From contig NC_081412.1 of NCBI RefSeq assembly GCF_030272615.1, forward strand, positions 669,750,852 to 669,814,851: DNA of 64,000 nt, given 5' to 3'. The DNA is from Cryptomeria japonica. Taxonomy: Eukaryota > Streptophyta > Pinopsida > Cupressales > Cupressaceae. Under the pieces are notes generated by a model that saw nothing but the letters and a program-made list of their open reading frames with translations, made no database searches and was not told the origin of the DNA. Each line of letters starts with the position of its first letter. Position 1 is the stretch's first letter. This document shows, piece after piece, positions 1-12,175 of the stretch. The translations under genes were made by a program, and so were the position numbers.

Positions 1-441
1 TTTCCATTTAAATGTTTTTCATGCAATAAGATTGGTCACTTTGCTTCTAGATGACCTGGAAGAGCTGCAAGGAATCATGAAAGATTTTTGAGGAATTATA
101 AACCTAATCCGGAATATCAGATCAAGCCTAAATATAAAAAGAATAAGGACAAATAATGTTACATTGCTGGTGATGATGATTTTGGTATTACTGAGTAAGT
201 GGATCTCGTAATGGAAGCTTAGGTAGGGAAAAGATTGGTTCTTTATTGCTATCAAGGACGAATCTCTGAAACCCATCAATGATATAACTCATACTGAGGA
301 GAAAGCCCTAGCTACTAAAATTGAAGAGAAAGATGAATGGGTTATAAATAATGGTTGCTCACACCACATGACTTGTGATAAGAGGAAACTCCTAACTCTA
401 CAAGAATTTAATGGTGGACTAGTCAGATTTGGAGACAACAA
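1..441 (+). pseudogene. Copia gag-protease fragment (left part)
   Basis: The + strand reads through a Ty1/copia gag zinc knuckle (CFSCNKIGHFASR followed by a stop where the last Cys is expected) near base 16. About 110 codons later comes the protease region, INNGCSHHMT near base 343. The family consensus is DSG, so the catalytic Asp is replaced by Asn here. Several stops interrupt the frame. The reading frame continues at 1954 after the solo LTR at 442-1953 is removed. The family resembles the gag piece at 12050-12667 more than element E. It is a dead fragment, truncated by the window start. Confidence 0.75.
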
Positions 442-1953
442 TGATAGTTTTGATACTTAATATAAGCATAGATCCAATAGCCAACAAGATGAGAGGGGGG
501 GGGGTGAATCATACAAACTTAATCATCCATAAAAACATCAGATTCAACCTCAGTAACATATACTTCAGTAATATAACCAAAACTATCAAACATGCAAACT
601 CAAAAGCATATAAACATCATAAACCTCATAACACCAGATTTAACGTGGAAACCCAAATAGGGAAAAACCACTGTGGGATTTCAGACCCACTAAGAAATAT
701 ACTTTTCTAGAGTATGCTCGGTTAAAAGAAAATCCTGTTAAAGATTACAAACACATTGCTAGATGTGACCCGGTTAAGGGATTTCCCTCAGATCTGTTAG
801 GATCTTCACCTTGTTAAAGGATTTCAAACACTAAATCAAAATGTCACCTTGCTAGAGGGTTTTACAAATAAGACTATTAAGTCCACTCAGTTAAAAGATT
901 TTTTGTCACCTTCACAAAATAACAGTAATAAAAATCTATCTGCAACTTCACATCTAAAATGCTAAAGCAGATTCCTATTTGTTCAATACAATCTAGACAT
1001 AGAACTAATCTTGTCTATCTACTGGGCTTCTATACTCTGTTATTCTAACAGGTCTTCAAGCTTCTGTTCTCGGTAATCACTATGTAGCATCCCTATGCAT
1101 ACACTTGCCTACATACATTGTTTATCAATAGTTTCCTATTTATAAACAATTAGGTAACTGCTTAATCTCCTTGATCACATTTCCCATGATCAATCATAGC
1201 CATCAGATCTTCAATCTTGTCCAGGTTCAATGCATCTTTCAATCTAAAAATGTTTTACCCTGCCTTAGAACTTGTATATATTTCTTGGAACTTGTGCCAG
1301 GGTATTGCGGTTCAATCTGAGTTGTAGATCTTCATGCCAACATTCCTTTTCCTTAGATTCATTAACAAACTTCATGCACAACTCACCAATCATTTAATTA
1401 GTTCTAGCTCATCAACTTCCTTCATTAAATATCGCATGTAAACATTTAATGCATCCTAGTATAGCTCGGTTACAATTCAGTAACAACTCAGTGAATACTA
1501 AACTTCACTCGGTAGACATTCCGCCTTCATTAACCGATAGTGATAACCTTAGGGTTTACCGACTAGGTTCTTTGCTTGATAACATAGTGTAGTATTAACC
1601 TTTACAGTTTACAACATATGTATGATGTTAAAACAATCTAAAACATCATGATCTCATCATTGTCTGACTCGGTACTAGTTGCCCATTGAATACCATATTC
1701 ATCCCCTTATTCATCATATTCTTTCCTATGTCTTTTATCGACATCTTTATATTCTTCATATCATACTTATCAAGATATGGCAACATCATATTGAATTAGA
1801 AAATCAATTTCTTGACATCAATGACAAAATAATAATATCAAGATAGTAAACATCTTTAATCAGTTATATCCATAATCATCAACAACCTTCTCAATATCCT
1901 TAATGAAATGCCAACAATCTTTCATTGTCTATTATAATGCTATATTGCCAACA
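442..1953 (-). mobile_element. Solo LTR with perfect target duplication
   Basis: A 1,512-bp LTR with TG...CA ends. On the + strand it starts TGATAGTTTTG and ends TTGCCAACA. It is flanked by AACAA at 437-441 and again at 1954-1958, a perfect 5-bp target site duplication. The G run near its left end (about 490-498) and the motif at 642-670 (aacgtgga...gggaaaaacca) are the reverse complements of landmarks at the 3' end of the other LTRs here, so the element pointed to the minus strand. No primer site, polypurine tract or internal region is present, so it is a solo LTR left by LTR-LTR recombination. Removing it and one AACAA restores the interrupted copia frame (GAC AAC AAG GCA TGC). Confidence 0.88.
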
Positions 1954-2490
1954 AACAAGGCATGCAAAATCAAAGGAAAAGGAACAATATCCTTGGATGG
2001 TAAGAAAAATACTGACTGTTTATTACTTTGAAGGTTTGAAGCATAATCTCTTGTGTAGGATTGATGGTGGATAAAGGATTTGATTTATATTTCAAAGATG
2101 AAAACTGCAAGATTATCAATAGATTTGGATTGGAAATTTCATTCAAAACTCAGATCAAAGGAAATATATTTCATTTGAACTATGGTGAGAAGACTTGATT
2201 GCTTAGATTGATGAAAGCTAGCTATGGCATGAAAGGATATGTCATGTGATTTTTGATTGCATAGTAAAGATCAGTTCAACCAAGGCTGTCAAAGATTTCC
2301 CCAAGATCATCAAGCCTCATAATTTGGTATGTAGAGAATATCAAATGGATAAACAAGTTAGAACTTCTTTCAAAAGCATACATGATAGATCTAATGAAAT
2401 TGTTGATCTTATTCTTACTGATCTATGTGGCTTGGCAAGGACTAAAATCTTTCAAGGAGATAGATACTTTATGTTACTTATTGATGTGTA
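1954..2490 (+). pseudogene. Copia gag-pre-integrase/integrase fragment (right part)
   Basis: Continuation of the fragment at 1-441. It covers the end of protease, a degenerate gag-pre-integrase segment (YGMKGYVM-like around 2220, then a Cys-bearing zinc-binding portion near 2320) and the start of the integrase core (LILTDLCG near 2412, GDRYFMLLIDV near 2458). It ends abruptly at a stop around 2488, after which no copia similarity can be followed. There are several stops and at least one frameshift. Confidence 0.7.
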
Positions 2491-3862
2491 AAGTGGAAAA
2501 TTGGACCCTAGTGGTTCTCCACCTAGGAGAGAGAAAGGAAACCAATAGGATGATTTTCACTTGATGCAAAAATGCACTTTACATTCAAAATAGGGGTTGA
2601 ATCTACTAGATCCAAATCCAAGGGAAATAAGGATGTGAATGCTAAGTGGATTGCAATTTTTTGGAATGATTTTTCCCTCTTTTGTAGATAGATATGTTGA
2701 CTTGTTGACAATGCAAAAAGGAAAACAAAATGGATGAAATAAGGATCTACTGATTCAGGATTGTGTTGTAACTTTGGATCTAAGATATTTAGACTAATAT
2801 AGATCTACCTTGCAAATTTGGAGAAAAATCATCAGGACTGGACGTAAGTTATGCGTGGTCCTTTGGAAAATATGCAAGTCAAAAAGGGTTTTTTCATCTC
2901 TACAAATGAAGCCTAAATCTACAATTAAAGCTGCACACCTACAACTTGCACATAGAAAAGAAGGGAAGAAGGGTTGTGGATAGGGGTTCTCCTTAGTTAA
3001 ACCCTAGGTTAGGAATCAACTTTAAAAGAAAGTAATTGCAAATACTTAAAAGTGAATGATGAAAATGTAAACCTTGTAGATATACGATTTTTTTATGATG
3101 TTTTCTTTGCTTCTTGAATGTAATCACAAGTAATGGCATGTAATATGACAAAACCCTAACCCATACCCATACACAAGTAATATGACAATGCAAAAAGGAA
3201 AACAAAATGGATGAAATAAGGATCTACTGATTCAGGATTGTGTTGTAACTTTGGATCTAAGATATTTAGACTAATATAGATCTACCTTGCAAATTTGGAG
3301 AAAAATCATCAGGACTGGACGTAAGTTATGCGTGGTCCTTTGGAAAATATGCAAGTCAAAAAGGGTTTTTTCATCTCTACAAATGAAGCCTAAATCTACA
3401 ATTAAAGCTGCACACCTACAACTTGCACATAGAAAAGAAGGGAAGAAGGGTTGTGGATAGGGGTTCTCCTTAGTTAAACCCTAGGTTAGGAATCAACTTT
3501 AAAAGAAAGTAATTGCAAATACTTAAAAGTGAATGATGAAAATGTAAACCTTGTAGATATACGATTTTTTTATGATGTTTTCTTTGCTTCTTGAATGTAA
3601 TCACAAGTAATGGCATGTAATATGACAAAACCCTAACCCATACACATTCTTTCAAATGAATGTTGTAATGTTGCTCCAATGGATGAGTGAAGAAGATACA
3701 TGAATAAAAAGAATACTTGATGAATGATTCAAGGCTTGAACACTTGATGATGATAATGAAGGCCTCCTCATGAATTTCACTTATTCTTCCTTCCTCTATT
3801 CTTTCTTTCTTGCCAAATGAGGGAATTTTGTCTCCTTTTATACTTGCCTAGGAGGGTTAATT
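2491..3862. other. Noncoding stretch with a 477-bp tandem duplication
   Basis: No credible coding frame is present. Most of the interval is one sequence present twice in tandem (separate entry). Downstream, 3657-3862 is a pyrimidine-rich stretch (ttcttccttcctctattctttctttc) that abuts the LTR fragment starting at 3863. It may be LTR or untranslated DNA of an unrecognised retrotransposon, but no termini or domains are visible. Confidence 0.5.
2706..3656. repeat. Direct tandem duplication, unit 477 bp
   Basis: The sequence starting tgacaatgcaaaaaggaaaa at 2706 restarts at 3183. Both copies then run in register to about 3160 and 3638 with almost no visible differences. The first copy ends with an extra cccatacacaagtaatatgac tail that joins it to the second. 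The near identity suggests a recent duplication or an assembly duplication. Confidence 0.9.
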
Positions 3863-4409
3863 TGTTGGTATTATGGATGTTTTGCATTAGTTTTGTTATT
3901 GATGTCAACACTTATCCTTTTGGAGATCTTTTGTTATGTTGAACCGACACATTATGTTCACCAACATGTTTAGTGACTTATGCACAGTCATTGGTATATT
4001 GTTCACCGGCAAGTTATATTGTTCACTAGCATTAAGGATGACTTGTTATTATATGGAGATCACTTGGTTATGTCAAAGACATGGTTTGGATACTTGGTTT
4101 TGGTATTTTTATTAATGGTTTAATCAGGTTGACATATTTGTTGTTACTGGCAAATTGGTCTAGGTTATGGACCGATATGTATTATCTATTCCAAATCAGC
4201 ACTACATGTTATGGAGATAATTTATTAATTGGATATTGTTGTAAATGTATTGTGCTGACATGATGCATCACATCTTGACTTTTTATAATTGATTTTATTG
4301 TAATATTCTTAGTAAGACGACCTACACATTTGGTCTTAGGTTTTGGTATATATGTAAGATCTCAATTGATGAGATAAAAGAGATGATATATGATATGTAA
4401 GGTTATGGT
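3863..4409 (+). mobile_element. 5'-terminal fragment of an LTR
   Basis: Starts with TGTTGGTATTATGG, the LTR start type seen in the other elements. It carries CCGAC/CCGGC-rich U3-like sequence and a TATA-like ggtatatatgtaagatc near 4340. It breaks off at 4409, where element E begins. The rest of this LTR is not found beyond E at 12050. It is related in layout to the solo LTR at 56228-57467. Confidence 0.6.
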
Positions 4410-6036
4410 TGTTGGCATTATGTGAACCGACATGAGCATTATGTGAACCGGCATGAGCCTTATGTAAACTGGCATGAAGACATAATGATATTGTATTTTG
4501 TCATTGATGTCAATATGAGACATAGTGTGAACTGGCACATGAGATAAGTGAAGAAAGAGATACTGGTATATGTGTGAACCAGTATATGCCAAAGTGAAGT
4601 GGCACATTTGTTCAAAGTGAACCAGCATGCAGTTTTCAGAACCGGCACATGGAAGCACTGTATGACTACCAATTGGTAAGGCAGCTTCCACTTCGGGGTT
4701 TCCAGTTGGAGTATCTCAAGTCTGTGTGACTCAATCGGTGATCTTTGTGTGATGAGTTAGTAGTATGATGGAGGACAGATCATGTTGCCACGTAAGCTCT
4801 GTGCATGTGAAGGATCTTGCATGAAGAAGACTATTCCTATCTAGCTCGAGAATGTGCAAAGTCTGTCAAATGGTGATAACGTGTGATGGGTTATCAGCCG
4901 TCATGAAAATGGTGGATAATGGATGATGGAGAATTTCTTGAGATCGACTCAAGACTAGTGCATTTAATGTAGTATGTTTCAACGGTCAGGAACGGACCAT
5001 TTGAATTTCTCAACCTAACAAGTTTAGGGTTTAAGGTTTTTGCTACCGACTTGTATGTTCCTTATAAGGTCGATGTTAGGTTTTTGTCTAAAGTTGTTGG
5101 CAAAATTTGTGAGTGTGTATCCAACGAAAGTGATACAAGATTCTTGCCAGACCATAGGAGAGAAGAGATACCTGCAAAGTGTATGTGCAGAAGGAAAAGA
5201 GAAGCCTAAATGGATCTATATTAGTATTAAGTGTTGTTAATAGATCATTGTAATACCTATTGATCTCTAACCACTTCAACAGTTGCAAAATCCTCTAACA
5301 GGGTAGCCTTAATTGGCTTGATTCAAAATCCCTTAAATCGGGTGGTCTTAACCGGCTTGCTGTAAATCCCTTAACTGGGTAACTTGAAGCTAATGAGTTC
5401 TATGAAGCTAGAGAAGCTTAGGAGATCCTTTTAGCTATTGAGTTCTTAAAAACCTCTAACAAGGTTACCTTACCGCGTTTAACCCTTAACCGGGTATCCC
5501 TTAACTGAGTGATCCATAACAAGATCGGTTCCTACCAGAACCTATTGTAATGTTCTTAACCAGACAAGGCTCCTAACAAAGTGGACTTCTAAAGAGTTCA
5601 AAAAGTAGCTTGTGGGTATTCATCCCCACCGTGGTTTTTCCCAGTTGGGTTTCCACGTGAAAAATATGTGTATCATGTGAAATGCTTTTGTCTTGTGATG
5701 CTTTGTTTTATCTGTTATGCACATGAAGTTTCTATGTTTTATGCCTGTCTATAAAACATATTGAACTCACCGTTGTGAAGATTTGATGGTTAAGTCTACT
5801 AGTTTATGAATGAGAATATTATGATAATGTGGTATTGAGCTAAGAGAAAATCTTAGTGAGTGACCGCTTCATGACTGATTGAGCTATTCTGGATGCTACC
5901 AGTTGCTCTGTTTTATTAGTATCTCTGTTTATTAGTCATTGTGAGTGTTTGCTGTCAAACTAGTTTCGGACTGTATTTGTTGCTATACTGATTCAGCCCC
6001 CCCTCTTAGTATTGGTTTGGTACTAGTGGTTCATCA
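4410..6036 (+). repeat. 5' LTR of element E
   Basis: 1,627 bp, TGTTGGCATT...GGTTCATCA. U3 has a repeated gaacCGGCat-type motif; the 5' copy has an additional unit near 4430-4455 relative to the 3' LTR. Near its end it carries the gtggtttttccc...ggtttccacgtg motif (5631-5660) and a C run followed by CTCTTAGTA about 35 bases from the terminus. Both are shared with other LTR families in the window. Confidence 0.9.
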
Positions 6037-6049
6037 TTGAGTTATCAAT

Positions 6050-6061
6050 TAGTATCAAAGC
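6050..6061 (+). promoter_or_regulatory. Primer binding site of E (degenerate)
   Basis: tagtatcaaagc, two mismatches from TGGTATCAGAGC, the site complementary to the 3' end of plant initiator tRNA-Met used by copia elements. It starts 13 bases after the 5' LTR end. Confidence 0.7.
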
Positions 6062-6116
6062 ACTCCAGGTCCTCTGTGTTGTAAGCTTAACCGCTTGAGG
6101 AAAAGATCCTAGCCAA

Positions 6117-9100
6117 ATGATGAAGAGGGAAGGTCCAAAGTTCAACAGGGAAAAATTTGGTATATGGAAAGATAGGATGAAGATATTCATCAAAAGCATG
6201 GGTGTTCAACACTGGAGTTATGTTGAAAATGTATATGTTGTTCCTACCAGTACTCTCACCGAAGACCAAAAGAGAGAGATACAAGAAAATGGGTAAGTCA
6301 TGGAAGCCCTCATCAGTAGTCTATTTGACATTGAGTTTATTGATGTTTAGGACAAGGCAAATCCCAAAGAAGTATGGGATGCTCTTGAAAATATCTATGG
6401 TGGTGATGAGCATGTAAAACAGGCTAAGGAAGAGAGCTTGAGAGGAAAGTTTGAAGACATGAGAATGGTTGAAGGAGAGACCATTCAATAGTATGGGATA
6501 AGAATCAAAATAGTTGTTGGAGAAATAAAGAGTGCAGGTGGCAAAATAGAAGATTCCACTATGGTAAGTAAAGTCCTGAGATCCCTGTTGCCAGTCTATG
6601 CAATAAGGGTTGCTGCTATTCAGGAGCTGAGATCAATAGACAAGTCTAAGGCATCCTTGGACTCCATCATAGCCAAGTTGATAGCCTATGAACTGAATAG
6701 CTTTGATGGTAGTGTTCAAAAGTCAGAATCAGCTTTTAAAGCTTCTGCTATACCATCCAGAAAAGTAAAAGAGGCTAGCACTAGTGGGGAACCTAGTCAG
6801 AATAGAGAGATGAATGATGAAGAGTTTCTGATGGAATTTGAAGCTTTTCTAGCCAAGAGATTCCCAAAAGGAATTGGTAAATACAAAGGTAAGCTACCTT
6901 TGAAATGTTTCTCCTACAACCGGATAGGACATATTGCTATGAACTATCCTAATAGTGACAATAAGGACAAACTGGAAAGGTTCAAGAAATTCAAAGGAGG
7001 AAACCGGAGAAATTGTTTTGTGGTAGTTGATGAAGGTGTCACAGATGAGGAATCAGAAGATGAAGAAAATGAAAACATCGTGTTCATTGTTGTAAAGGAA
7101 GATGTGATAGACAAGAAGGCTCTTGTCTCCCAGTTTGATGATTCCAATGAGTGGATCATTGACAGTGGCTGCTCTCACCATATGACTGGTGACCAGAGCA
7201 AGTTTCTATCATTAGAAGAGTATGATGGTGGTGTGGTTCGCTTTGGCAATGATGCACCATGCATGGTCAAAGGTAGAGGGTCCATCTCCTTGAATGGAAA
7301 GAGTAGTGCTGACAATGTGTATTGGGTTGATGGTCTCAGACACAACCTTCTAAGTGTTGCCCAGTTAAATGACAGTGGACTCACTCTACAATTCAAGAAT
7401 GGAGTTTGCAGAATCAAAGATAAAAATGGTAAATTGGTAGCCACCAGCATACAGACTAAAGGTAACCTATTTAATCTAAATGCTAATATAAGTACATGTC
7501 TTATGGCTAAGCTTGATGATAGCTGGATATGGCATAGGAGATTCTGCCATGTAAACTTTGACAACATTGTGAAGGCTAGTAAGATCAAGGCAGTTAGAGG
7601 GTTGTCGGTGCTGAGAAAACTGGATAATACCTTGTGTAGAGGATGCCAATTGGGGAAAATGTCTTCCTCAACTTTTAAAGGTAAATCTTTCACTGCTGAC
7701 AACTTGCTTGATCTTGTGCATACTGATTTATGTGGTCCTATGAAAACTAGAAGTGTGCAGGGTGATAGGTACTTCATGATTCTCACTGATGACTGCTCAA
7801 GAATGATGTGGGTCACATTCTTGAAAGATAAGTCTGAAGCTTTTGAGAAATTCAAAGCTTTCAGAGCATTAGTGGAAAAGGAAAGTAGTAAAAGGATCAC
7901 GTGTCTCAAAACTAATCAAGGAGGGGAATTCACTTCTAGTGAATTCAACAAATACTGTGAAGAATTTGGCATCAAGAGACAGCTGTCTATCCCTCGAACT
8001 CCATAGTAGAATGGCCTAGCAAAGAGGAATAACTAGACTGTGGCTGAAGTAGCTAGAACTATGTTGATCCAAGGAAAGGTTGCTCACACCTTTTGGAGAG
8101 AAGCGGTGAGCACTAGAGTTTACACTATGAACCGGGTACTCATCAAAAAGGGCAAGGACAAAACTCCTTATGAGTATTGGACTGGTAAGACCCCTGTGGT
8201 AAATTATTTTAAGGTCTTTGGTAGCAAATGTTACATCAAGAGGAGTGAACATCAAGGCAAATTTGAAGCTAAATGTGATGAAGGAATATTTCTAGGATAT
8301 TCCACCAAGAGTAAAGCTTTCAAGTGCTACAACAATAGGACTTGGAGAATTATGGAAAGAATCAATGTAAGAGTTGATGAATCCTCTGAGAAGACTAAGA
8401 AAACCAGCAGTTAGCAAGGTGTAAATGAACCGGTTGCAACCTTCTGGGAACCGGTTGTCAGTCAACTAAGCACCAGTAATAGTGTTCCTGAACCGATGAA
8501 TGTTGATACTGATGAAGATAAGGATGAAGAAGAAAAGCAAGAAGAACTAATTAAGACCATTCCTTAGTATGTCAAGTTGAATCATGATCCCAAGCAAAAC
8601 ATAGGTGATAAGGATGCAGGAATCCTTACTAGAAGAAAGATCAGAGAAAACTTATGTATGATCTCTGAATTTGAGACTAAATCATTCAAAGAGGCTCATA
8701 ATGATGAAGACTGGATCAAGGCAATGGAAGAAGAACTTGACTAAATAGAGAAAAATGGTACATGGTCCTTGGTACCCAGACTAGAGCATAAGAATGTCAT
8801 TGGCACCAAATGGGTGTTCAGAAATAAGTTGAATGAGGATGGCATAGTGATTAGGAATAAAGCCAGACTGGTATGCAAAGGAATTGCTTAAGAAGAAAGT
8901 GAAGACTATGGGGAAACCTTTTCTCCTGTAGCCAGATTGGAAGGAGTTCATATGCTTCTTGCATATGTAGCTTTTAAGAGATTCAAGGTATATCAAATGG
9001 ATGTAAAATCTGCATTCCTAAATGGTGTACTTGAAGAGGAGGTATATATTGAGCAACCAGATGGGTTTACCCTATCTGAAGATGGTGACATGGTATGTAG

Positions 9101-10208
9101 ATTACACAAAGCATTATATGGTCTAAAGCAAGCACCTAGGGCATGGTATGAGTGCCTACATTCCCATCTTGTGAAGATTGGATTTGAGAGAACAAGTGAA
9201 GATAACAATACCTACTTGAAGTTTGTAGAAGATCAGATCCTGATCTGTGAAGTCTTTGTTGATGACATCATCTTTGGTGGAGATGACAAGATGCGTCATG
9301 AGTTTGCTGATGAGATGAAGAAAGAGTTTGAAATGTCACTCATAGGGGAGATTAAGTTCTTCATTGGACTGCAGATCCAGCAGATGAAAGATGGAATCTT
9401 CATCACTCAGTCTAAATATGTCAAAGAGGTGTTGAAGACTTTTGGCATGGAAGATAGCAAACTGGTTGGTACACCGATGGTGACTAGTTGCAAATTGACA
9501 AAGGAAGATGATTCTGCACTGGTTGATGAGAAGGAATACCGATCAATGATTGGTAAGTTGCATTATGTAGTGCATAGCAGATTGGATATTGCACATGTAG
9601 TTGGCATCACTGCAAGGTTCCAGAAGAGTCCAAGAGAATCTCACTTGAGTGTAGTCAAGCAGATTCTTAGGTATCTGAAGGGAACAATTGACTATGGATT
9701 GTGGTACCCATACAACAATAATTTCAATCTGAAAGTATTCACAGATGCTGATTGGGCCGGTAATGTGGATGACCAGAAGAGCACAACCAGTGGTGCATTC
9801 TTTCTCGGTGGTAGACTAGTCTCATGGATGAGTAAAAAGAAGAGTTGCATCTCTCAATCTACAATGGAAGCAGAGTATGTTGCAGCTTTCATGAACCGCA
9901 CTCAGACAATCTGGATGAAGCATGTACTGGAAGGCTTCAAGATTCCTGTATTTGAACTGGTAAGTATATTCTGTGATAACACAAGTGCTATCAATATATC
10001 AAAGAATCTCGTTTTACATTCTAGAACCAAGCATTTTGAGCTTAAGTATCATTTCTTGAGGGAAAAGGTTCAGAATAAAGAGATTGCACTGGAGCATGTG
10101 TCCAGTAAGGAGCAGTTAGCAGACATATTCACCAAGCCTCTCCCAAAGACAACATTTATGGATTTGAGAGGTGAATTAGGGGTATGGCCCCTTCAAGAGG
10201 TGAACTAA
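6117..10208 (+). pseudogene. Copia gag-pol polyprotein of E, inactivated
   Basis: A single frame of 1,364 codons with no frameshift but ten internal stops: TAA at 6294, 8742 and 8889; TAG at 6348, 6489, 8004, 8007, 8034, 8412 and 8565. Order on the strand: a gag domain (UBN2-like) from MMKREGPKFN; a zinc knuckle near 6908 reading CFSYNRIGHIAMNY (two of the three Cys are Tyr); protease WIIDSGCSHHMTG near 7153; the pre-integrase HHCC region (WHRRFCH, CRGCQLGK); the integrase core (HTDLCGP; then KTNQGGEF, with Asn for the catalytic Asp; then NGLAKRN, with Lys for the catalytic Glu); reverse transcriptase ([20 protein letters not shown]); and RNase H ([21 protein letters not shown]). It ends at the usual [12 protein letters not shown] tail. 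Integrase is catalytically dead even apart from the stops. Confidence 0.93.
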
Positions 10209-10433
10209 AAGTGGTTGTTCCACATTAGTCAGGTAGTGGATAGAAAAATCTTTGGTTGATTGGTGTGTTTAAGGATGCTACTCCTCAGGGGGAGCAGCAT
10301 GAGGAAACAGTGATAATTGTACCTCCACTTTGGCATTGTTGTCAAAGGGGGAGAAGAAGTGAAGTGAAAAGATATCTGCAACAAATGGGGAGATGATGTG
10401 AAGTAGAGAAGATATCTTTTGTATATTGCCATC
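10209..10433 (+). other. 3' untranslated stretch of E
   Basis: About 225 bases between the end of pol and the polypurine tract. It contains further purine-rich patches (tcagggggagcagcatgagg near 10286, caaagggggagaagaag near 10348). No coding frame. Confidence 0.6.
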
Positions 10434-10451
10434 AATGCCAAAGGGGGAGAT
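10434..10451 (+). promoter_or_regulatory. Polypurine tract of E
   Basis: AATGCCAAAGGGGGAGAT immediately before the TGTTGG of the 3' LTR. The same 18-mer precedes the 3' LTR of elements A and C, and B differs at the last base. Confidence 0.85.
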
Positions 10452-12049
10452 TGTTGGCATTATGTGAACTGGCATGAGCCTTATGTAAACTGGCATGAAG
10501 ACATAATGATATTGTATGTTGTCATTCATGTCAATATGAGACATAGTGTGAACCGACACATGAGATAAGTGAAGAAAGAGATACCAGCATATGTGTGAAC
10601 CAGTATATGCCAAAGTGAAGTGGCACATTTGTTCAAAGTGAACTGGCATGTAGTTATGGGAATCGGCACATGGAAGCACTGTATGACTACCAGTTGGTAA
10701 GGCAGCTTCCACTTCAAGGTTTTCGGTTGGAGTATCTCAAGTCTGCATGACTCAATCAGTGATCTTTGTGTGATGAGTTAGCAGTATGATGGAGGACAAA
10801 TTGTGTTGCCACGTAAGCTCTGTGCGCGTGAAGGATCTTGCATGAAGAAGACTATTCCTATCTACCTCGACAATGTGCGAAGTCTATCAAATGGTGATAA
10901 TGCGTGATGGGTTATCAGCCACCATGAAAACGGTGGATAATGGACGATGGAGAATGTCTTGAGATTGACTCAAGACTGGTGCATTTAATGCAGTATGTTT
11001 CAACGATCAGGAACGGACTGTTTGAATTGCTCAACCTAACAGGTTTAGGGTTTAAGGTTTTTGCTACCGACTTGTATGTTCCCTATAAGGTCGATGTTAG
11101 GTTTCTGTCTAAAGTTGTTGGCAAAAGCTATGAGTGTGTATCCAACGAAAGTGATACAAGATTCTTGCCAGACCATAGGAGAGAAGAGATACCTACAAAG
11201 TGTATGTGCAGAGGGAAAAGAGGAGCCTAAACGGATCTGTATTAGTATTAAGTGTTGTTAACAGATCATTGTAATACTTGTTGATCTCTAACCACTTCAA
11301 TAGTTGCAAAATCCCCTAACAGGGTAGCCTTAACTGGCTTGATTCAAAATCCCTTAAATCGGGTGGTCTTAACCGGCTTGCTGTAAATCCCTTAACTGGG
11401 TAACTCGAAGCTAATGAGTTTTGAGAAGCTTAGGAGATCCTTTCAGCTATTGAGTTCTTAAAATCCTCTAACAAGGTGACCCTACCGGGTTTAACCCTTA
11501 ACCGGGTATCCCTTAACCAGGTGATCCCTAATAGGATCGGTTCCTACCAGAACCTATTGTAATGTTCTTAACTAGACAAGGCTCCTAATAGAGCGGACTT
11601 CTAAAGAGTTCAAAAAGAAGCTTATGGGTATTCATCCCCACCGTGGTTTTTCCCAGTTGGGTTTCCACATGAAAAATATGTGTGTCATGTGAAATGCTTT
11701 TGTCTTGTGATGCTTTGTTTTATCTGTTATGCACATGAAGTTTCTATGCTTTATGCCTGTCTATAAAACATATTGAACTCACTATTGTGAAGATTTGATG
11801 GTTAAGTCTACTAGTTTATGAATGCGAATATTATGATAATGTGGTATTGAGCTAAGAGAAAAGCTTAGTGAGTGACCGGTTCATGACTGATTGAGCTATT
11901 CTAGATGCTACTGGTTGCTCTGTTTTACCGGTATCTTTGTTTATCAGTCATTGTGAGTGTTTGTTGTGAAACTGGTTTTGGACTATATTTGTGTCTGTAC
12001 TCATTCACCCCCCCTCTCTCAGTACCAGTTTGGTACTAGTGGTTCATCA
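10452..12049 (+). repeat. 3' LTR of element E
   Basis: 1,598 bp, TGTTGGCATT...GGTTCATCA, visibly very similar to 4410-6036 but with scattered substitutions, mainly transitions, and small indels. It ends directly against copia gag sequence at 12050. Confidence 0.9.
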
Positions 12050-12175
12050 GTATCTAGAGATACCTTGGTTGGAAAACTTTCGACATTTGAGCTTGAGGAA
12101 TTTGGTCCTGTTGCTACAATTAAAACAGATTTGGCCTTCAAAGTATCATCATCTGGAACATCATCATCATCATCG

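Larger units (their letters stand above)
4410..12049 (+). mobile_element. Copia LTR retrotransposon E (two LTRs plus gag-pol)
   Basis: A 7.6-kb Ty1/copia element in Copia order (gag, protease, integrase, reverse transcriptase, RNase H) with long LTRs at 4410-6036 and 10452-12049. It has a primer site just inside the 5' LTR and a polypurine tract just before the 3' LTR. The 5 bases before it (ATGGT) and after it (GTATC) do not match. It therefore either lost its target duplication, or the two LTRs derive from a recombination between elements. The left flank is an LTR fragment and the right flank is copia gag, also unmatched. Coding capacity is destroyed (see gag-pol). Confidence 0.9.

Noticed and set aside
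429..710. A 93-codon + strand frame starting in the copia fragment
   Set aside because: It crosses the solo LTR boundary and lies in LTR noncoding sequence.
3150..3645. Telomere-like aaaccctaaccc words
   Set aside because: Only single imperfect units inside the duplicated block, not an array.
7175..7909. A 244-codon open frame on the minus strand inside element E
   Set aside because: It is antisense to well-supported copia protease/integrase coding and has no motif of its own.
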